A stretch of 64,000 nucleotides of DNA, from the NCBI GenBank assembly GCA_030522415.1, contig CM060107.1, forward strand, positions 8,013,770 to 8,077,769, read 5' to 3'. The notes beneath the pieces were generated by a model, which was not told the origin of the DNA, made no database searches, and saw only the letters and a list, made by a program, of their open reading frames with translations. This stretch comes from Channallabes apus (taxonomy: Eukaryota; Chordata; Actinopteri; Siluriformes; Clariidae). The position numbers and the translations under genes are program-made. Positions 27,001-33,399 of this stretch are shown here, in pieces; positions within the stretch are counted from its first letter, which is position 1, and each line of letters starts with the position of its first letter.

Positions 27001-27390
27001 GAGGAGTTTGTGATTGAAATCATTTTAAATGTCTAGAAGTAGCAATTCAGTGAGACTGGCCATCTGCTAACCCAAGTTCCTTGTCCTATAACTGGACAAA
27101 ACCACACTGTGGGTTCTGGGCAATTTTAGAAGCTTTGTTCAGATGCTTAATCCATCCTTTTAAACAGACTAGCATGGAAGGCAATGTTCTGCTCTCAGAA
27201 TAATTGACATGGATTTAACATACAATCTTTTTTTTTCATCTACGTATAAGTATCATTCTTATATTCTATTACCTCTACGTGAAAAAAACGAGAACTTACC
27301 AGCCCTTTGACCCTCGACCACATCGTTGTACAAACTCAAGGCCAGAATGGTCAGGATCAGAGAGATCCTGCACCAAAATCGTGCCTTCAT
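26..27390 (-). CDS. col22a1: Collagen type XXII alpha-1 chain, 5' part (8 coding exons, continues off the left edge)
   Basis: COL22A1 is a FACIT-type collagen placed at tissue junctions such as the myotendinous junction (family knowledge). Eight GT-AG exons join in phase: 27390-27300, 26957-26391, 11642-11562, 3986-3875, 2567-2444, 1917-1642, 1553-1473 and 145-26. They sum to 1452 nt, or 484 codons. Residues 1-28 or so are a signal peptide, about 36-215 a von Willebrand A domain, about 248-440 a thrombospondin-N/laminin-G-like domain, and 445-484 a Pro/Thr-rich linker ending C-S-C-T-A-G-E-R just before the first collagen triplet. Domain order and long stretches of both domains match what I recall of human COL22A1, more closely than COL21A1, COL12A1 or COL14A1. 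Introns are 342, 14748, 7575, 1307, 526, 88 and 1327 bp. No stop or frameshift is seen. The Gly-X-Y exons must lie left of position 1. Confidence 0.93.
200..700. repeat. Degenerate 16-bp tandem repeat, block 1
   Basis: Successive units resembling GAAGCTGATCATTTAA follow each other with many substitutions and small indels. The block fills most of intron 7 next to the last coding exon. The same unit recurs at 2080-3260. Confidence 0.75.
775..1455 (+). mobile_element. L2-type LINE reverse-transcriptase fragment, split by a SINE
   Basis: Plus-strand translation in broken frames gives pieces typical of L2 RT: [21 protein letters not shown] near 790-845, G-V-P-Q-G-S-V-L-G near 1030-1060, [10 protein letters not shown] near 1265-1295, and [11 protein letters not shown] near 1388-1420. 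The catalytic A-D-D segment is lost where a SINE remnant (1129-1252) sits. The order matches the better-preserved L2 at 52.3-57.6 kb. It is old and inactive, antisense to COL22A1 in intron 7. Confidence 0.75.
1129..1252 (-). mobile_element. HpaI-like SINE remnant
   Basis: Minus-sense, it keeps a tRNA-like TGGCTCAGTGGTTACGGCAT head and a tail resembling the ...CTGCCAAATG... end seen in the copy at 27711-27901. It is inserted in an L2 fragment and highly diverged. Confidence 0.6.
1473..1553 (-). CDS. col22a1: COL22A1 exon, end of TSPN domain
   Basis: This 81-nt phase-0 exon lies 88 bp downstream of the previous one and encodes [14 protein letters not shown] through [10 protein letters not shown] (residues 418-444). 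The Y-C-D-S and C-C-D-L-P motifs close the TSPN domain in fibril-associated collagens; the cysteines probably form disulphides. The donor GTGAGT at 1472 lies less than 20 bp from an L2 LINE fragment. Confidence 0.92.
1642..1917 (-). CDS. col22a1: COL22A1 exon, core of TSPN domain
   Basis: This 276-nt exon in phase 0 encodes residues 326-417. It includes [27 protein letters not shown] and [16 protein letters not shown]. The W-H-K strand and the final segment are strongly conserved in this collagen. The acceptor is CCGGCAG and the donor GTGAGT. It is the longest coding exon in the left 4 kb and the easiest to recognise. Confidence 0.94.
2080..3260. repeat. Degenerate 16-bp tandem repeat, block 2
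   Basis: Clear head-to-tail units of GAAGCTGATCATTTAA are best between 2690 and 2880, and become weaker to either side. The array flanks and is interrupted by the exon at 2444-2567. The TGATCA core is palindromic, so the array reads similarly on both strands. Confidence 0.75.
2444..2567 (-). CDS. col22a1: COL22A1 exon, TSPN domain
   Basis: This 124-nt exon completes Glu284 and adds 41 codons (285-325). It encodes [13 protein letters not shown], then F-R-K-T-S-R and W-Y-L-W-Q, ending at I-P-Q. The F-P-x-G-L-P-x-E-Y-A-F type motif is a hallmark of the TSPN fold. The acceptor is TGTTACAG and the donor GTCAGT; the exon ends in phase 0. Confidence 0.92.
3280..3432 (+). mobile_element. mariner-like transposase C-terminal remnant (copy 1)
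   Basis: Plus-strand translation gives [18 protein letters not shown] and then Y-I-E-K-stop, resembling the C-terminal end of mariner transposases. The nucleotide sequence is closely similar, in opposite orientation, to 23380-23520. No terminal repeats were identified. Confidence 0.55.
3875..3986 (-). CDS. col22a1: COL22A1 exon, start of the TSPN/laminin-G-like domain
   Basis: This 112-nt exon completes Gly247 and encodes G-F-D-L-M-E-Y-F through S-S-Y-V-R-L-G to V-Q-H-T, with two bases of Glu284. The G-F-D-L opening and the S-S-Y-V-R-L-G segment are typical for the beginning of the thrombospondin-N-like domain in fibril-associated collagens. The acceptor is AGTCCAG and the donor GTGAGT. Confidence 0.88.
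4245..5010 (+). repeat. Unidentified ~0.75-kb interspersed repeat, copy A
   Basis: Shares an ordered set of segments with 12180-12740 and 63060-63840 in the same orientation: TATTGCTTTTATAC near the start, ACACATATC, ACTTTAGAATA, CCTTGATCAGGG, and GTGATACATA at the end. No coding capacity is seen. I do not recognise the family; a non-autonomous DNA transposon is possible. Confidence 0.6.
5116..5396 (-). mobile_element. DANA/Mermaid-like SINE, partial
   Basis: On the minus strand it carries the family body (GGAGTTTGCATGTTCTCC, GTTTCCTCCCACAGTCCAAA) and the 3' part ending in CCGCTT..AGAA; the tRNA-like head is lost. Confidence 0.75.
5928..5972. repeat. (GT)n-(GA)n microsatellite
   Basis: About 14 GT units are followed after CAT by a short GA run. 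Confidence 0.9.
6452..6654 (-). mobile_element. DANA/Mermaid-like SINE, 3'-truncated
   Basis: Minus-sense copy with the tRNA-like head (box-B-like GGTTCGATTCCC, degraded) and the body to about the CA repeat; the 3' part is missing. Confidence 0.7.
6856..7187 (+). mobile_element. DANA/Mermaid-like SINE, full length
   Basis: Begins GCGGCACGGTGGTGTAGTGG, has an internal (GT)n and ends in a (TGAA)n tail. It is flanked by AAATGATTCACA on both sides (6844-6855 and 7188-7199), a likely 12-bp target duplication, though the local ATGATTCA repeat makes that less certain. Confidence 0.8.
7451..7790 (-). mobile_element. DANA/Mermaid-like SINE
   Basis: Nearly complete minus-sense copy with moderate divergence. 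The head ends near TGGCACGATGGCTTAGCAGT (minus strand). Confidence 0.75.
7817..8366. mobile_element. TA-flanked inverted-repeat element (MITE-like)
   Basis: The left end reads CAGTGGTACCTCGG. The right end, reverse-complemented, reads CGGTGCTACCTCGG. A TA dinucleotide lies directly outside each end (7815-7816 and 8367-8368), as expected for Tc1/mariner-type insertion. It is 550 bp long with no transposase ORF. Fish genomes carry a family with this end sequence (recall, not checked). Confidence 0.7.
8369..8446 (-). mobile_element. DANA-like SINE 3' end fragment
   Basis: A short minus-sense 3' fragment (ATTCATTC tail, TATAGCGCTTATCC) starts exactly at the edge of the inverted-repeat element. 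Confidence 0.5.
8729..9222. repeat. Compound microsatellite cluster: (GT)n, (GT)n, (CA)n, (TTATA)n
   Basis: GT runs at 8729-8767 and 8868-8999, a CA run at 9103-9150, and a TTATA pentamer array at 9151-9222, all within 500 bp of intron 3. ORFs here are simple-repeat artefacts. Confidence 0.95.
9283..10438. repeat. 1.15-kb minisatellite with 10-bp base unit
   Basis: Units of TGTGATGGTG and TGTGATGGTC alternate with variants (TGTGATGACC, GTGAGATGAT, GCGTGATG). Higher-order blocks recur, for example the GTATGATGTTATGTTATGG stretch near 9631, 9681 and 9960. Non-coding, in intron 3. Confidence 0.95.
10470..10670 (+). repeat. Fragment of an uncharacterised interspersed repeat (ACAGTAACAGCTC type)
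   Basis: It has TTTCTACAGTAACAGCTC and then a GAAAGGAGCCTGAAGTACGA segment. Related words recur at 11900-11960 and 42295-42330 (GGAAGGAGTCTCCAGTGTCA) and near 21405 (AAGTAACAGCTCATTCACAG), in the same order. Family unknown to me. Confidence 0.45.
11368..11455. repeat. Poly(A) followed by (TA)n
   Basis: About 27 A residues run into about 30 TA units, roughly 110 bp from the COL22A1 exon at 11562. Confidence 0.95.
11562..11642 (-). CDS. col22a1: COL22A1 linker exon between vWA and TSPN domains
   Basis: This 81-nt exon is phase 1 at both ends, isolated between a 14.7-kb and a 7.6-kb intron. It encodes N-V-L-C-P-N-M-K-V and continues to L-Q-E-V-P. It corresponds to the short Cys-Pro segment after the vWA domain. 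It has an N-S-T glycosylation sequon at residue 236. The acceptor is CATACAG and the donor GTGACT. It is too short for ordinary ORF detection and was found by protein similarity and phase continuity with its neighbours. Confidence 0.82.
12180..12740 (+). repeat. Unidentified interspersed repeat, copy B
   Basis: Shares with the copy at 63060-63840 the segments TATTGCTTTTATACAACA, AATAAACCATGGAGGTG, TGGACAGTCCTG, ACTTTAGAATATCAGCTC and CCTTGATCAGGG, in order. Copy A shares a subset. No ORF. Confidence 0.65.
13080..13370. other. Unique GC-richer intronic block
   Basis: This stretch in intron 2 is not repeat-like and is GC-richer than its AT-rich surroundings, with several CpGs. It has no supported ORF (the 61-aa one starting at 13172 resembles nothing I know). 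It could be a regulatory or conserved element. Confidence 0.25.
14241..17353 (+). mobile_element. RTE-type LINE, complete insertion with 17-bp target duplication
   Basis: AATGTTAGAGACAAACA occurs at 14224-14240 and again at 17354-17370, which bounds a 3113-bp insertion. Inside, one long ORF encodes an APE-type endonuclease (about 14540-15170: [20 protein letters not shown]) and a reverse transcriptase (about 15895-16820: [23 protein letters not shown]). The C-terminus has W-F-G-H-V-Q-R-R and G-R-P-K-R-R. The 3' end (TGGCGACCCCTGAACGGGAA) and a short AAG-rich tail fit RTE elements. Inserted in intron 2 antisense to COL22A1. Confidence 0.88.
14445..17329 (+). pseudogene. RTE LINE endonuclease/reverse transcriptase ORF, inactivated
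   Basis: Four in-frame stops (14709, 15412, 16150 and 16824) sit where family members have coding triplets; the one at 16150 replaces a Trp codon in M-K-L-W-E-R. Two frameshifts interrupt it: near 15112, after R-M-T, and near 16583. The second is where RTE proteins carry F-A-D-D; here T-T-T-G-C-A runs straight into T-T-G-T-G, so the catalytic Asp pair is missing, consistent with a 7-nt deletion. The extent of loss is inferred from recalled family sequence. The element cannot encode an active RT. Confidence 0.82.
17371..18200. other. AT-rich intronic sequence without genes
   Basis: A short SINE-tail remnant (CATTTGGCAG...CTCTGGATAAG) lies at 17372-17402. The rest is AT-rich with A-runs and no coding signal. 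Confidence 0.6.
18200..18760. promoter_or_regulatory. Candidate conserved non-coding element in intron 2
   Basis: Non-repetitive sequence rich in homeodomain-like TAAT/ATTA words and balanced in GC content (for example 18290-18350 and 18545-18700), split by a short CT/AC microsatellite (18491-18534). There is no ORF. Such unique islands in otherwise repeat-filled fish introns are often enhancers; this is inference from composition only. Confidence 0.3.
19012..19198 (-). mobile_element. DANA/Mermaid-like SINE, 3'-truncated
   Basis: Minus-sense head and body (tRNA-like GCAGCGCGGTGGTGTAGCGG start, GGAGTTTGCATGTTCTCC), ending after the TTAGGCTAAT segment. Confidence 0.8.
19380..19890 (+). repeat. 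Unclassified repeat with duplicated CAGATGGCGCTGTAC module
   Basis: The words CAGATGGCGCTGTACATTTT and ATGAGTGTGC occur twice, at 19675-19720 and 19810-19850, suggesting a tandem duplication of about 130 bp. The block starts with a TTTGTTTGTCTGTCTG tract and ends ACAACTAGTAAT, loosely like a Helitron end (CTAG before T). Classification is uncertain. Confidence 0.35.
20168..20492 (+). mobile_element. L2 LINE 3' end (5'-truncated copy)
   Basis: Contains CCAGATGAGGATGGGTTCCC, the CTGCTTTGAGACAATG segment and the GCGCTATATAAATAAAATTG plus (GAATT)n tail. All match, on the opposite strand, the 3'UTR of the L2 at 52301-57631. Confidence 0.85.
20755..21056 (-). mobile_element. L2 LINE 3' end (5'-truncated copy)
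   Basis: Minus-sense copy of the same L2 tail, with (AATTC)n at its start and GGGTTCCCTGTTGAGTCTGG inside. It lies in inverted orientation about 260 bp from the plus-sense copy, so the two could form a long hairpin in RNA. Confidence 0.85.
21817..22163 (+). mobile_element. DANA/Mermaid-like SINE, full length with target duplication
   Basis: Full-length copy from GCGGCGCGGTGGTGTAGTGG to GTATAGAAAATGAATGAT. CATCAAACAA occurs at 21807-21816 and 22164-22173, giving a 10-bp target-site duplication. Little decayed, so relatively young. Confidence 0.88.
22195..22600 (-). mobile_element. Degraded DNA-transposon remnant (possibly Tc1-like)
   Basis: The segments GACTCAGCAGGACCTCTGAG, CTACATGGATCAATCTGTTT and TTTGTCCAGGACGTCTCATGG match what I recall of a fish Tc1-type transposase gene read on the opposite strand. 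The middle is missing and the far end (near 22490-22550) resembles the element's terminal region. An internal-deletion derivative is likely; identification is from memory. Confidence 0.35.
23380..23775 (-). mobile_element. mariner-like transposase remnant (copy 2)
   Basis: Minus-strand translation gives P-P-Y-S-P-H near the middle, like the P-P-Y-S-P-D block of mariner transposases, and then [16 protein letters not shown] and G-D-Y-I-E-K-stop, the typical C-terminal end. Between them are deletions and stops. It is dead, and matches 3280-3432. Confidence 0.65.
23776..26390. other. Intron 2, no gene seen
   Basis: (AAT)n/(AAAT)n microsatellite at 24047-24119, a very T-rich tract at 25020-25550 that makes spurious low-complexity ORFs, and otherwise unique AT-rich sequence. 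Confidence 0.6.
26391..26957 (-). CDS. col22a1: COL22A1 exon encoding the von Willebrand A domain
   Basis: This 567-nt exon encodes residues 31-219 plus the first base of codon 220 and holds a whole vWA domain. The metal-ion-dependent adhesion site is intact: D44-x-S46-x-S48 in LDTSSSVG, T115 in GGNTKTGDA, and D151 in LLTDGRS. The domain ends near R-R-R-L-C-E. In this family the vWA domain is thought to bind integrins or matrix partners. The acceptor (TTTTGACAG) and donor (GTAAGT) are strong. The single large vWA exon right after the signal-peptide exon is the arrangement expected for COL22A1. Confidence 0.93.
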
Positions 27391-27451
27391 TTCTACAGCA
27401 GTTCTGATCACCTTTGCTACACTTTACGCTGTGATCATCAAAATTCTCCAC
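27300..27451 (-). CDS. col22a1: COL22A1 exon with start codon (5'UTR end plus signal peptide)
   Basis: The ATG is at 27390-27388. The 30 codons that follow encode a short basic start (MKARFWCR), a hydrophobic core ([12 protein letters not shown]) and a polar end, as expected for a secreted collagen; cleavage probably lies near V-E-G-Q. The exon ends at 27300 with one base of a split Gly codon, and the donor reads GGTAAGTT. Upstream, a pyrimidine-rich stretch and TAG at 27453-27452 make a good acceptor, so about 61 nt of 5'UTR belong to this exon and a further upstream non-coding exon is expected. Confidence 0.85.
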
Positions 27452-27710
27452 CTATGAAAAAAAGACATACAGTAAAGGATGTTAGTCAAGAGTTCACAAC
27501 ATGAGAAAAACATCTGATGTGAATTTTCACCAAGATCTAGAATTTCTAATTTCTACTAATGGTACCATGGCTTCCAAAATTATTGACCCTCTTGAACTTT
27601 TCCACATTTTGTAGTGGGACTGAAAACTGCATAATCCCCTCTTTAAAAAACAGGGGGGGGGTACTGATGCAAGACACTGTGCCTTTATGCAGGAATCTGG
27701 TAGTTTAGTA

Positions 27711-27901
27711 TGACATTTACATTTTGGCAGACGCTCTTAACCAGAGCGACTTACATTTTTATCTCATTATACATCTGAGCAGTTGAGGGTTAAGGGCCTT
27801 GCTCAAGGGCCCAACAGTGGCAACTTGGTGGTTGTGGGGTTTGAACCTGGGATCTTCCGAACCGTAGTCCAATGACTTAACCACTGAGCTACCCCTGGCC
27901 C
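27711..27901 (-). mobile_element. HpaI-like tRNA-derived SINE
   Basis: On the minus strand it starts GGCCAGGGGTAGCTCAGTGG (box A region), has GGTTCAAACCCCACAACCAC (box B region), the TTGAGCAAGGCCCTTAACCC core and the CGCTCTGGTTAAGAGCGTCT tail. That is the layout of salmonid HpaI-type SINEs. Confidence 0.85.
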
Positions 27902-28320
27902 ACGTATGAGGTCATAGAGCAATATTTCAGTTTGTCTTTGTCAGACTCTGATGCTCTGATCCAGAATGTTTGCTTGGTTGAAATGCACTGTATTTTGTAA
28001 CATCTGTAATTTTATATGAAACATTAAGACCAACCAAAGATTTAGACTTTCCCATGCAGAAAGAGACACTGCTGACTCAACACACTGAGTCAGCAGTCAT
28101 TTAACTGTTAGAGGAAAAGATGTCCCCATCAGGTGTTGATTCAGGTGAGGCATGGACGCCTCATGAGGATCATATCACTGGACAGGATGCTCAGGGTAAT
28201 GCGGTACAGCCTTCTGAATATGGAGCAACGACTTTGCGTCCTTTTGTAATCAGTGGCTGTTAAGCTAGTTACGTGTTATGGAATTGTGGAGTATCAAATC
28301 AGCTATGTAAATTATACATT

Positions 28321-29832
28321 GAAGAAAAATATAAAGCAACACTTTTATTTTTGCTCCCATTTTTCATAAGCTGGACTCAAAGATCTGTAACATTTTCTAC
28401 ATAAACAAAAGACCCACTACTCTTACATATTGTTCACAAATCCCGTCGAAATCTGTGTTAGTGAGCACGTCTCCTTTTCCGAGATAATCCATCTCACCTC
28501 ACAGGTGTGGCATATCAAGGTGCTGATTAGACAGCATGAATATTGCACAGGTGTGCCTTAGACTGCCCACAATAAAAGCCTATGCTGAAATGTGCAGTGT
28601 GATCACACAGCACAACGCCGCAGATGTCGCAACCTTTGAGGCAGCGTGTAATTGGCATGCTGACTGCAGGAATGTCTACCAGAGCCCGTGAAATTAATGT
28701 TCATTTCTCTACCATAAGCCGTCTCCAAAGGCGTTTCAGAGAATTTGGCAGTACATCCAACCGGCCTCACAACCACAGGCCATGTGTAACCACATCAGCC
28801 CAGGACCTGGCAACCCACATCCAGCATGTTCAGCCCAGGACCTGGCAACCCATATCCAGCATGTTCACCTCCATGATCGTCTGAGATCAGCCATCCGGAC
28901 AGCTGCAGCAACAATTGATTTGCATAACCAAAGAATTTCTGCACAAACTGTCAGAAACCATCTCAGGGAAGCTCAGCTGCATGCTCGTCATCCTCATCGG
29001 GGTTTGGACCTGACTGTAGTTCGTCATCGTAACCGACTTGAGTGGGAAAATACTCATATTCGATGGCGTCTGGCATGTTGGAGAGGCGTTCTGTTCACGG
29101 ATGAGTCCCGGTTTTCACTGTTCAGGGCAGATGGCAGACAGCATGTGTGGGTGAGCGGTTTGCTGATGTCAGTGTTGTGGATCGAGTGGCGGTGGGGTTC
29201 TGGTACAGTATGGGCAGGGATATGTTATGCACAACGAACACAGGTGCATTTTATTGATGGCATTGTGAATGCACAGAGATGTCGTGACGAGATCCTGAGG
29301 CCCATTGTTGTGCCAGTCATCCACGACCATCACCCCATATTGCAAGGATCCAGCATATTCACTGGACATGTTACCCATTGAGCATGTTTGGGATGTTCTG
29401 TATCGGCGTATACGACAGCTTGTTCCAGCTCCTGCCAATATTCAGCAACTTCGCACAGCTATTGAAGAGGAGTGAACCAACATTCCACTGCCCACAATCA
29501 ACAACCGACGGAGATGTGTTGCACTGCGTGAGGAAAATGGTGGCTACCCCCCCCCCAGTAAGGCAAAACTGTGCAGTGTGGCCTTTTATTGTGGGCAGTC
29601 TAAGGTACACCTGTGCAATATTCACGCTGTCTAATCAGCACCTTGGTATGCCTCACCTGTGAGGTGAGATGGATTATCTCGGAAAAGGAGAAGTGCTCAC
29701 TAACACAGATTTAGACAGATTGTGAACAATATCTGAGAGTAATGGGTCTTTTGTTTATGTCGAAAATATTACAGATCTTTGAGTTAAGCCCATGAAAAAT
29801 GGGAGCAAAAATAAAAGTATTGTATGTTGTTA
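28321..29832 (+). mobile_element. Tc1-like DNA transposon with long inverted terminal repeats, defective
   Basis: About 200-bp inverted repeats: left 28329-28578 and right about 29575-29815. They share, in opposite orientation, ACTTTTATTTTTGCTCCCAT, GAGATAATCCATCTCACCTC, GCTGATTAGACAGC and CACAGGTG. Between them is a Tc1-type transposase reading frame on the plus strand. It lies in the putative 5'UTR intron, antisense to COL22A1. The outermost right end is eroded, so the exact boundaries are approximate. Confidence 0.85.
28624..29540 (+). pseudogene. Tc1-like transposase, broken by a 35-bp tandem duplication and an internal deletion
   Basis: The N-terminal helix-turn-helix part ([13 protein letters not shown]) reads from 28624. 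A 35-bp unit starting AGCCCAGGACCTGGCAACCC is repeated head to tail (about 28797-28866) and shifts the frame by two bases; the correct frame resumes in R-S-A-I-R-T-A-A. The first catalytic block (L-F-T-D-E-S-R-F) is present near 29090-29115. After H-D-H-H-P-I-L-Q (29340) the next recognisable sequence is I-E-H-V-W near 29378, so the H-D-N-A-R-P-H block with the second catalytic Asp is missing. Another frame disturbance lies near 29160-29200. Non-functional. Confidence 0.82.
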
Positions 29833-29839
29833 ATGTGGA

Positions 29840-31255
29840 CAAACTGGTCAGCAAAGTCGATTAAAATAATCCTTCACTTTTAAAGTCTCACTGTAAACAT
29901 GAAGATTTTAGACATTTTTACATTTGGAGCATTTTGGGACACTTAGCCAGTGTGACCCACAGAAGAGCTTTGTACTCCATGTCAACACCTCTCCACATGG
30001 TAGCACAAATAGGTCTGGGTTTAAAGATACATATCAAGCTAAAACCCTGTTAGACAGGATGTAGGGATAGGACTAGTTGTAATTTTTAGACATAATTATG
30101 AAACGGTTGCACACTGTTCAGTGTAAATACACTCACAAAAGTAGTGCTCTGTTTTACGATCTTTAACTAGAAGAACCACTAAGCGAGCAATCATTTACTT
30201 GGGCATTTTGATATATTTGAGAGGCTTTTAGTTCAACACGAAATACAATCCCTTTCTACAGAATATATGTTTTGATAATTGAGGAAATCTCAGCATTTAT
30301 TCGTTTGAAAACAACTTTACTTTTCTCTAAAGCTAGAACGTCTACTGTATCTTATCCAGGCTACTTCTTGAAGCCCTGGGATTAAAACAACATTGCTGAA
30401 CACCTCCACTGGTTCACCTATGAATTCCACGGATACTTTTCCACCACTCTCCACCTCCGGAACAGACCTCAAGTCTGTTGTCTTGTACATACTTCCTTCC
30501 AGCCTCAATGACGGTCTGACAAATTGACTCTATGATATCCCCGTAACTGGTCTGATTGCTTTCCTTAGGGATTACAATAAAACTCTGGGTGAACTTTGAT
30601 TGCCAGCTGCAAAGAAGCTTACATTGTTACAAGCAGTGAGGAAAGGGTTTTGGGCTTTTTCCGGTTCACAGAAACCCAACACCAAATGTGGTCCGATAAT
30701 TTATAATGAATGAGAAAAACACTGCGTGGTTTGTAATTGCATTCACTTCAAACGTAAAAGATTTAATTTCCCTAGGAAATGCCTTCAAGGTTTAATGCAG
30801 ATACAAGGATTGTGGATAATATAGCAGTGGTACAGTTCTGATTCAAACATACAATATTCTGGACACTTCCGCAGGATGCTAAACACAGAGTTCCTTTTTG
30901 GCATTGCTGTTGTTTTGCCTTAATCTGAGCTCACACTAATCATGAACATGAGCATGAAAAAAAAAATCAGCATTGGCAGTTTTGCAAAGATTTATTACTG
31001 TGCAGTGTGTTCATACAGTATGGGAAAATAATCAACAACAAATTCATTTTAACAAGTTACTGTACTGTTTCAAGCTGGAGTGCTGAAAATGCTGACAGAT
31101 GTTGGCTGAGGACTCATGACTGCAGTCGCTCGAACCTTCAGGACTGGAGTTTCCTACAGGCTACCTGAACCTCCAATAACAAACTGGACTCCATATTAAC
31201 TTAAACACATCTCCTGTTATACTGAACTTCCAGCCTCACACAGTATGACTGCAGA
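29840..31255. other. Putative 5'UTR intron, no gene seen
   Basis: Unique AT-rich sequence without coding signal. Confidence 0.5.
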
Positions 31256-31261
31256 TCAATC

Positions 31262-31482
31262 CCTGCTATCCGTTATCACCCAGATGAGGATGGGTTCCTT
31301 GTTGAGTCTGGTTCCTCTCAAGGTGTCTTCCTATTACCATCTCAGCGAGTTTTTCCTTGCAACTGTAGCCATCGTCCTCGGCTCATTCATCAGTCTTATT
31401 CATACACATTCACATTTCTTACTTAAATAATTATTTTTATTGTGTAAAGCTGCTTTGCGACAATGTTTATATACAAACATAA
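31262..31482 (+). mobile_element. L2 LINE 3' end fragment
   Basis: Plus-sense ATCCGTTATCACCCAGATGA, GTTGAGTCTGGTTCCTCTCA and GCTGCTTTGCGACAATG. More diverged than the 20168 copy and without the GAATT tail. Confidence 0.75.
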
Positions 31483-31999
31483 TGATTCCACTGTCTATTC
31501 TATTTTCACAAAGAGAGGATTTCAAGACCTTTACAGAGGTCAGAGGCAATTTATTTTATCAACCAATCACACTCCTTGAATTGCTGCATCATCCCTAAGC
31601 AATGAGGTCAACCACACCTCCTCACTAAGATTAAGCTTTTTGTCCTTACCTTACTCAGATTTGCTCTGAGAGGTTTCCAAATGACTTTTAGTCTAGGACT
31701 CCAAGCTACAGTAGGACTTTTTAAGCTAAGATAGGAGCTCTCTGAGAGAATTCTAAGAAGCTTCGTGAATACAGGCCCTGACCTTTAACTCAATTGAGCA
31801 TGCAGTTACAGTATCTAAGCTCAATAAAGTGGGTTAGGGTTATGTTTCAGAGTGATTTAACTGTTACTCGCGCAGTTAAATTTAAGTTAAATAAGTTTTG
31901 TTATTTGATTTCTGTTTAAAACACTAACATTCCTCATTTTGACCTATTTGTTTGCTTCAATGTTAGATCCCAGTTTCAACCAGCAATCATTTCACCTTC

Positions 32000-32004
<5 letters not shown>

Positions 32005-32080
<76 letters not shown>
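32005..32080. repeat. (TA)n microsatellite
   Basis: About 38 TA units, followed by T-rich sequence. Confidence 0.95.
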
Positions 32081-32087
<7 letters not shown>

Positions 32088-32816
32088 TTATTTATTTTAT
32101 TTTATTTATTTATTTTTTTTTATTAAGACATTAATTACAGTTTACTAACATTACTAACATCAAACTGTCTCTGCTGTAAATCCCAGACACCAATTATAAT
32201 TATATTCGATCAGTAAGAACAATTGTTTTTTTTTTTTTTCAATCCTTTTGCTTGTGGCAAGTGATCCAGCATGAGGAAGTAAATCTGCATGTTTTATTCC
32301 ATACTGTAATAATTCGCATTAATGTACATGGTGTTTTAACTCTGAGTTTTTACATCACACACAAAAAGGTTTGGTTTTTGGTTTATTTCTGGTCTTATAA
32401 TTGATAGCAGTTTATATAATCACAGAGACTGATCTATAATTATGCAAAGGAAAACCAAAGGCGGGAAACAGATTCTTTCTATGCTTAGTTGAATAAACAG
32501 TGGATGTTTTCGTAAGTCAACACCCAGTCCCGTTTTAGTCCTGATCCACTAAGCGGAAACACCGGCTGTTCAGAGCTAAACTTACACCAAGTGAACATTA
32601 AGTCCATCCTCAGAACATAATTATTTACTCCATGTCGGTTTATCTGCTAGCTAACTTTTACTACATGAAGATAATTTTCTGAACTCTAGCAGACCTAAAG
32701 GACGAGGACTGGCAGCTAGAAATAATAAAGAAACCCCAAGTGGAGCTGGAACCATTTTCACTGAGCTCCGGTTCAGTTCATGGCTGAAAACATCCACTAA
32801 TAAAAAAATATTTAAT

Positions 32817-32817
<1 letters not shown>

Positions 32818-32851
<34 letters not shown>

Positions 32852-32852
32852 T
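32818..32852. repeat. (AAT)n microsatellite
   Basis: About 11 AAT units in AT-rich DNA. Confidence 0.9.
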
Positions 32853-33399
32853 TGTAAAAAAAAAGAAAAACTAAATAAAAAAATTTTGGGTTAAAAAATA
32901 TTTATGTGCAAAAATAAATTTGTTAAATAAAAAAAAAACCTTTGTAAAAATAAACAAATTCTTGGTAAAACAAAATGTGATGTAAGAATCATATACGCGT
33001 AAGTGTCCAGTATGTTATATTTACGTACATGATTGTATGGATAAAGGCTCATTCTCCAGGCTACAGTACGTAGGTGTTCCCAGACCAGATCTCTCTGTTA
33101 ACACACTGGAGTTTCACTTAGAGGCAAAAATGGAAAAAAAAAAAAAGCATTGAAAAATCCCTGAAAATTATAGTCCTGGGAAGCACAGATGAACAAACCA
33201 GACATCCCACTACTGTGCACTTCCTGCTTAGATGTACTGTACAAAACAGTCTCCCCTCTCCAGAAACTTAAAAAATAATAATAATTTAAAAAAGACTATG
33301 AAACATCAAGTTGTGGACGAACTCTCAGAAACAGAAAACAATAAACACCACCTTCCATCACAAAGCATGGAGCAGACTATCTTACAGAGATATTCAATG

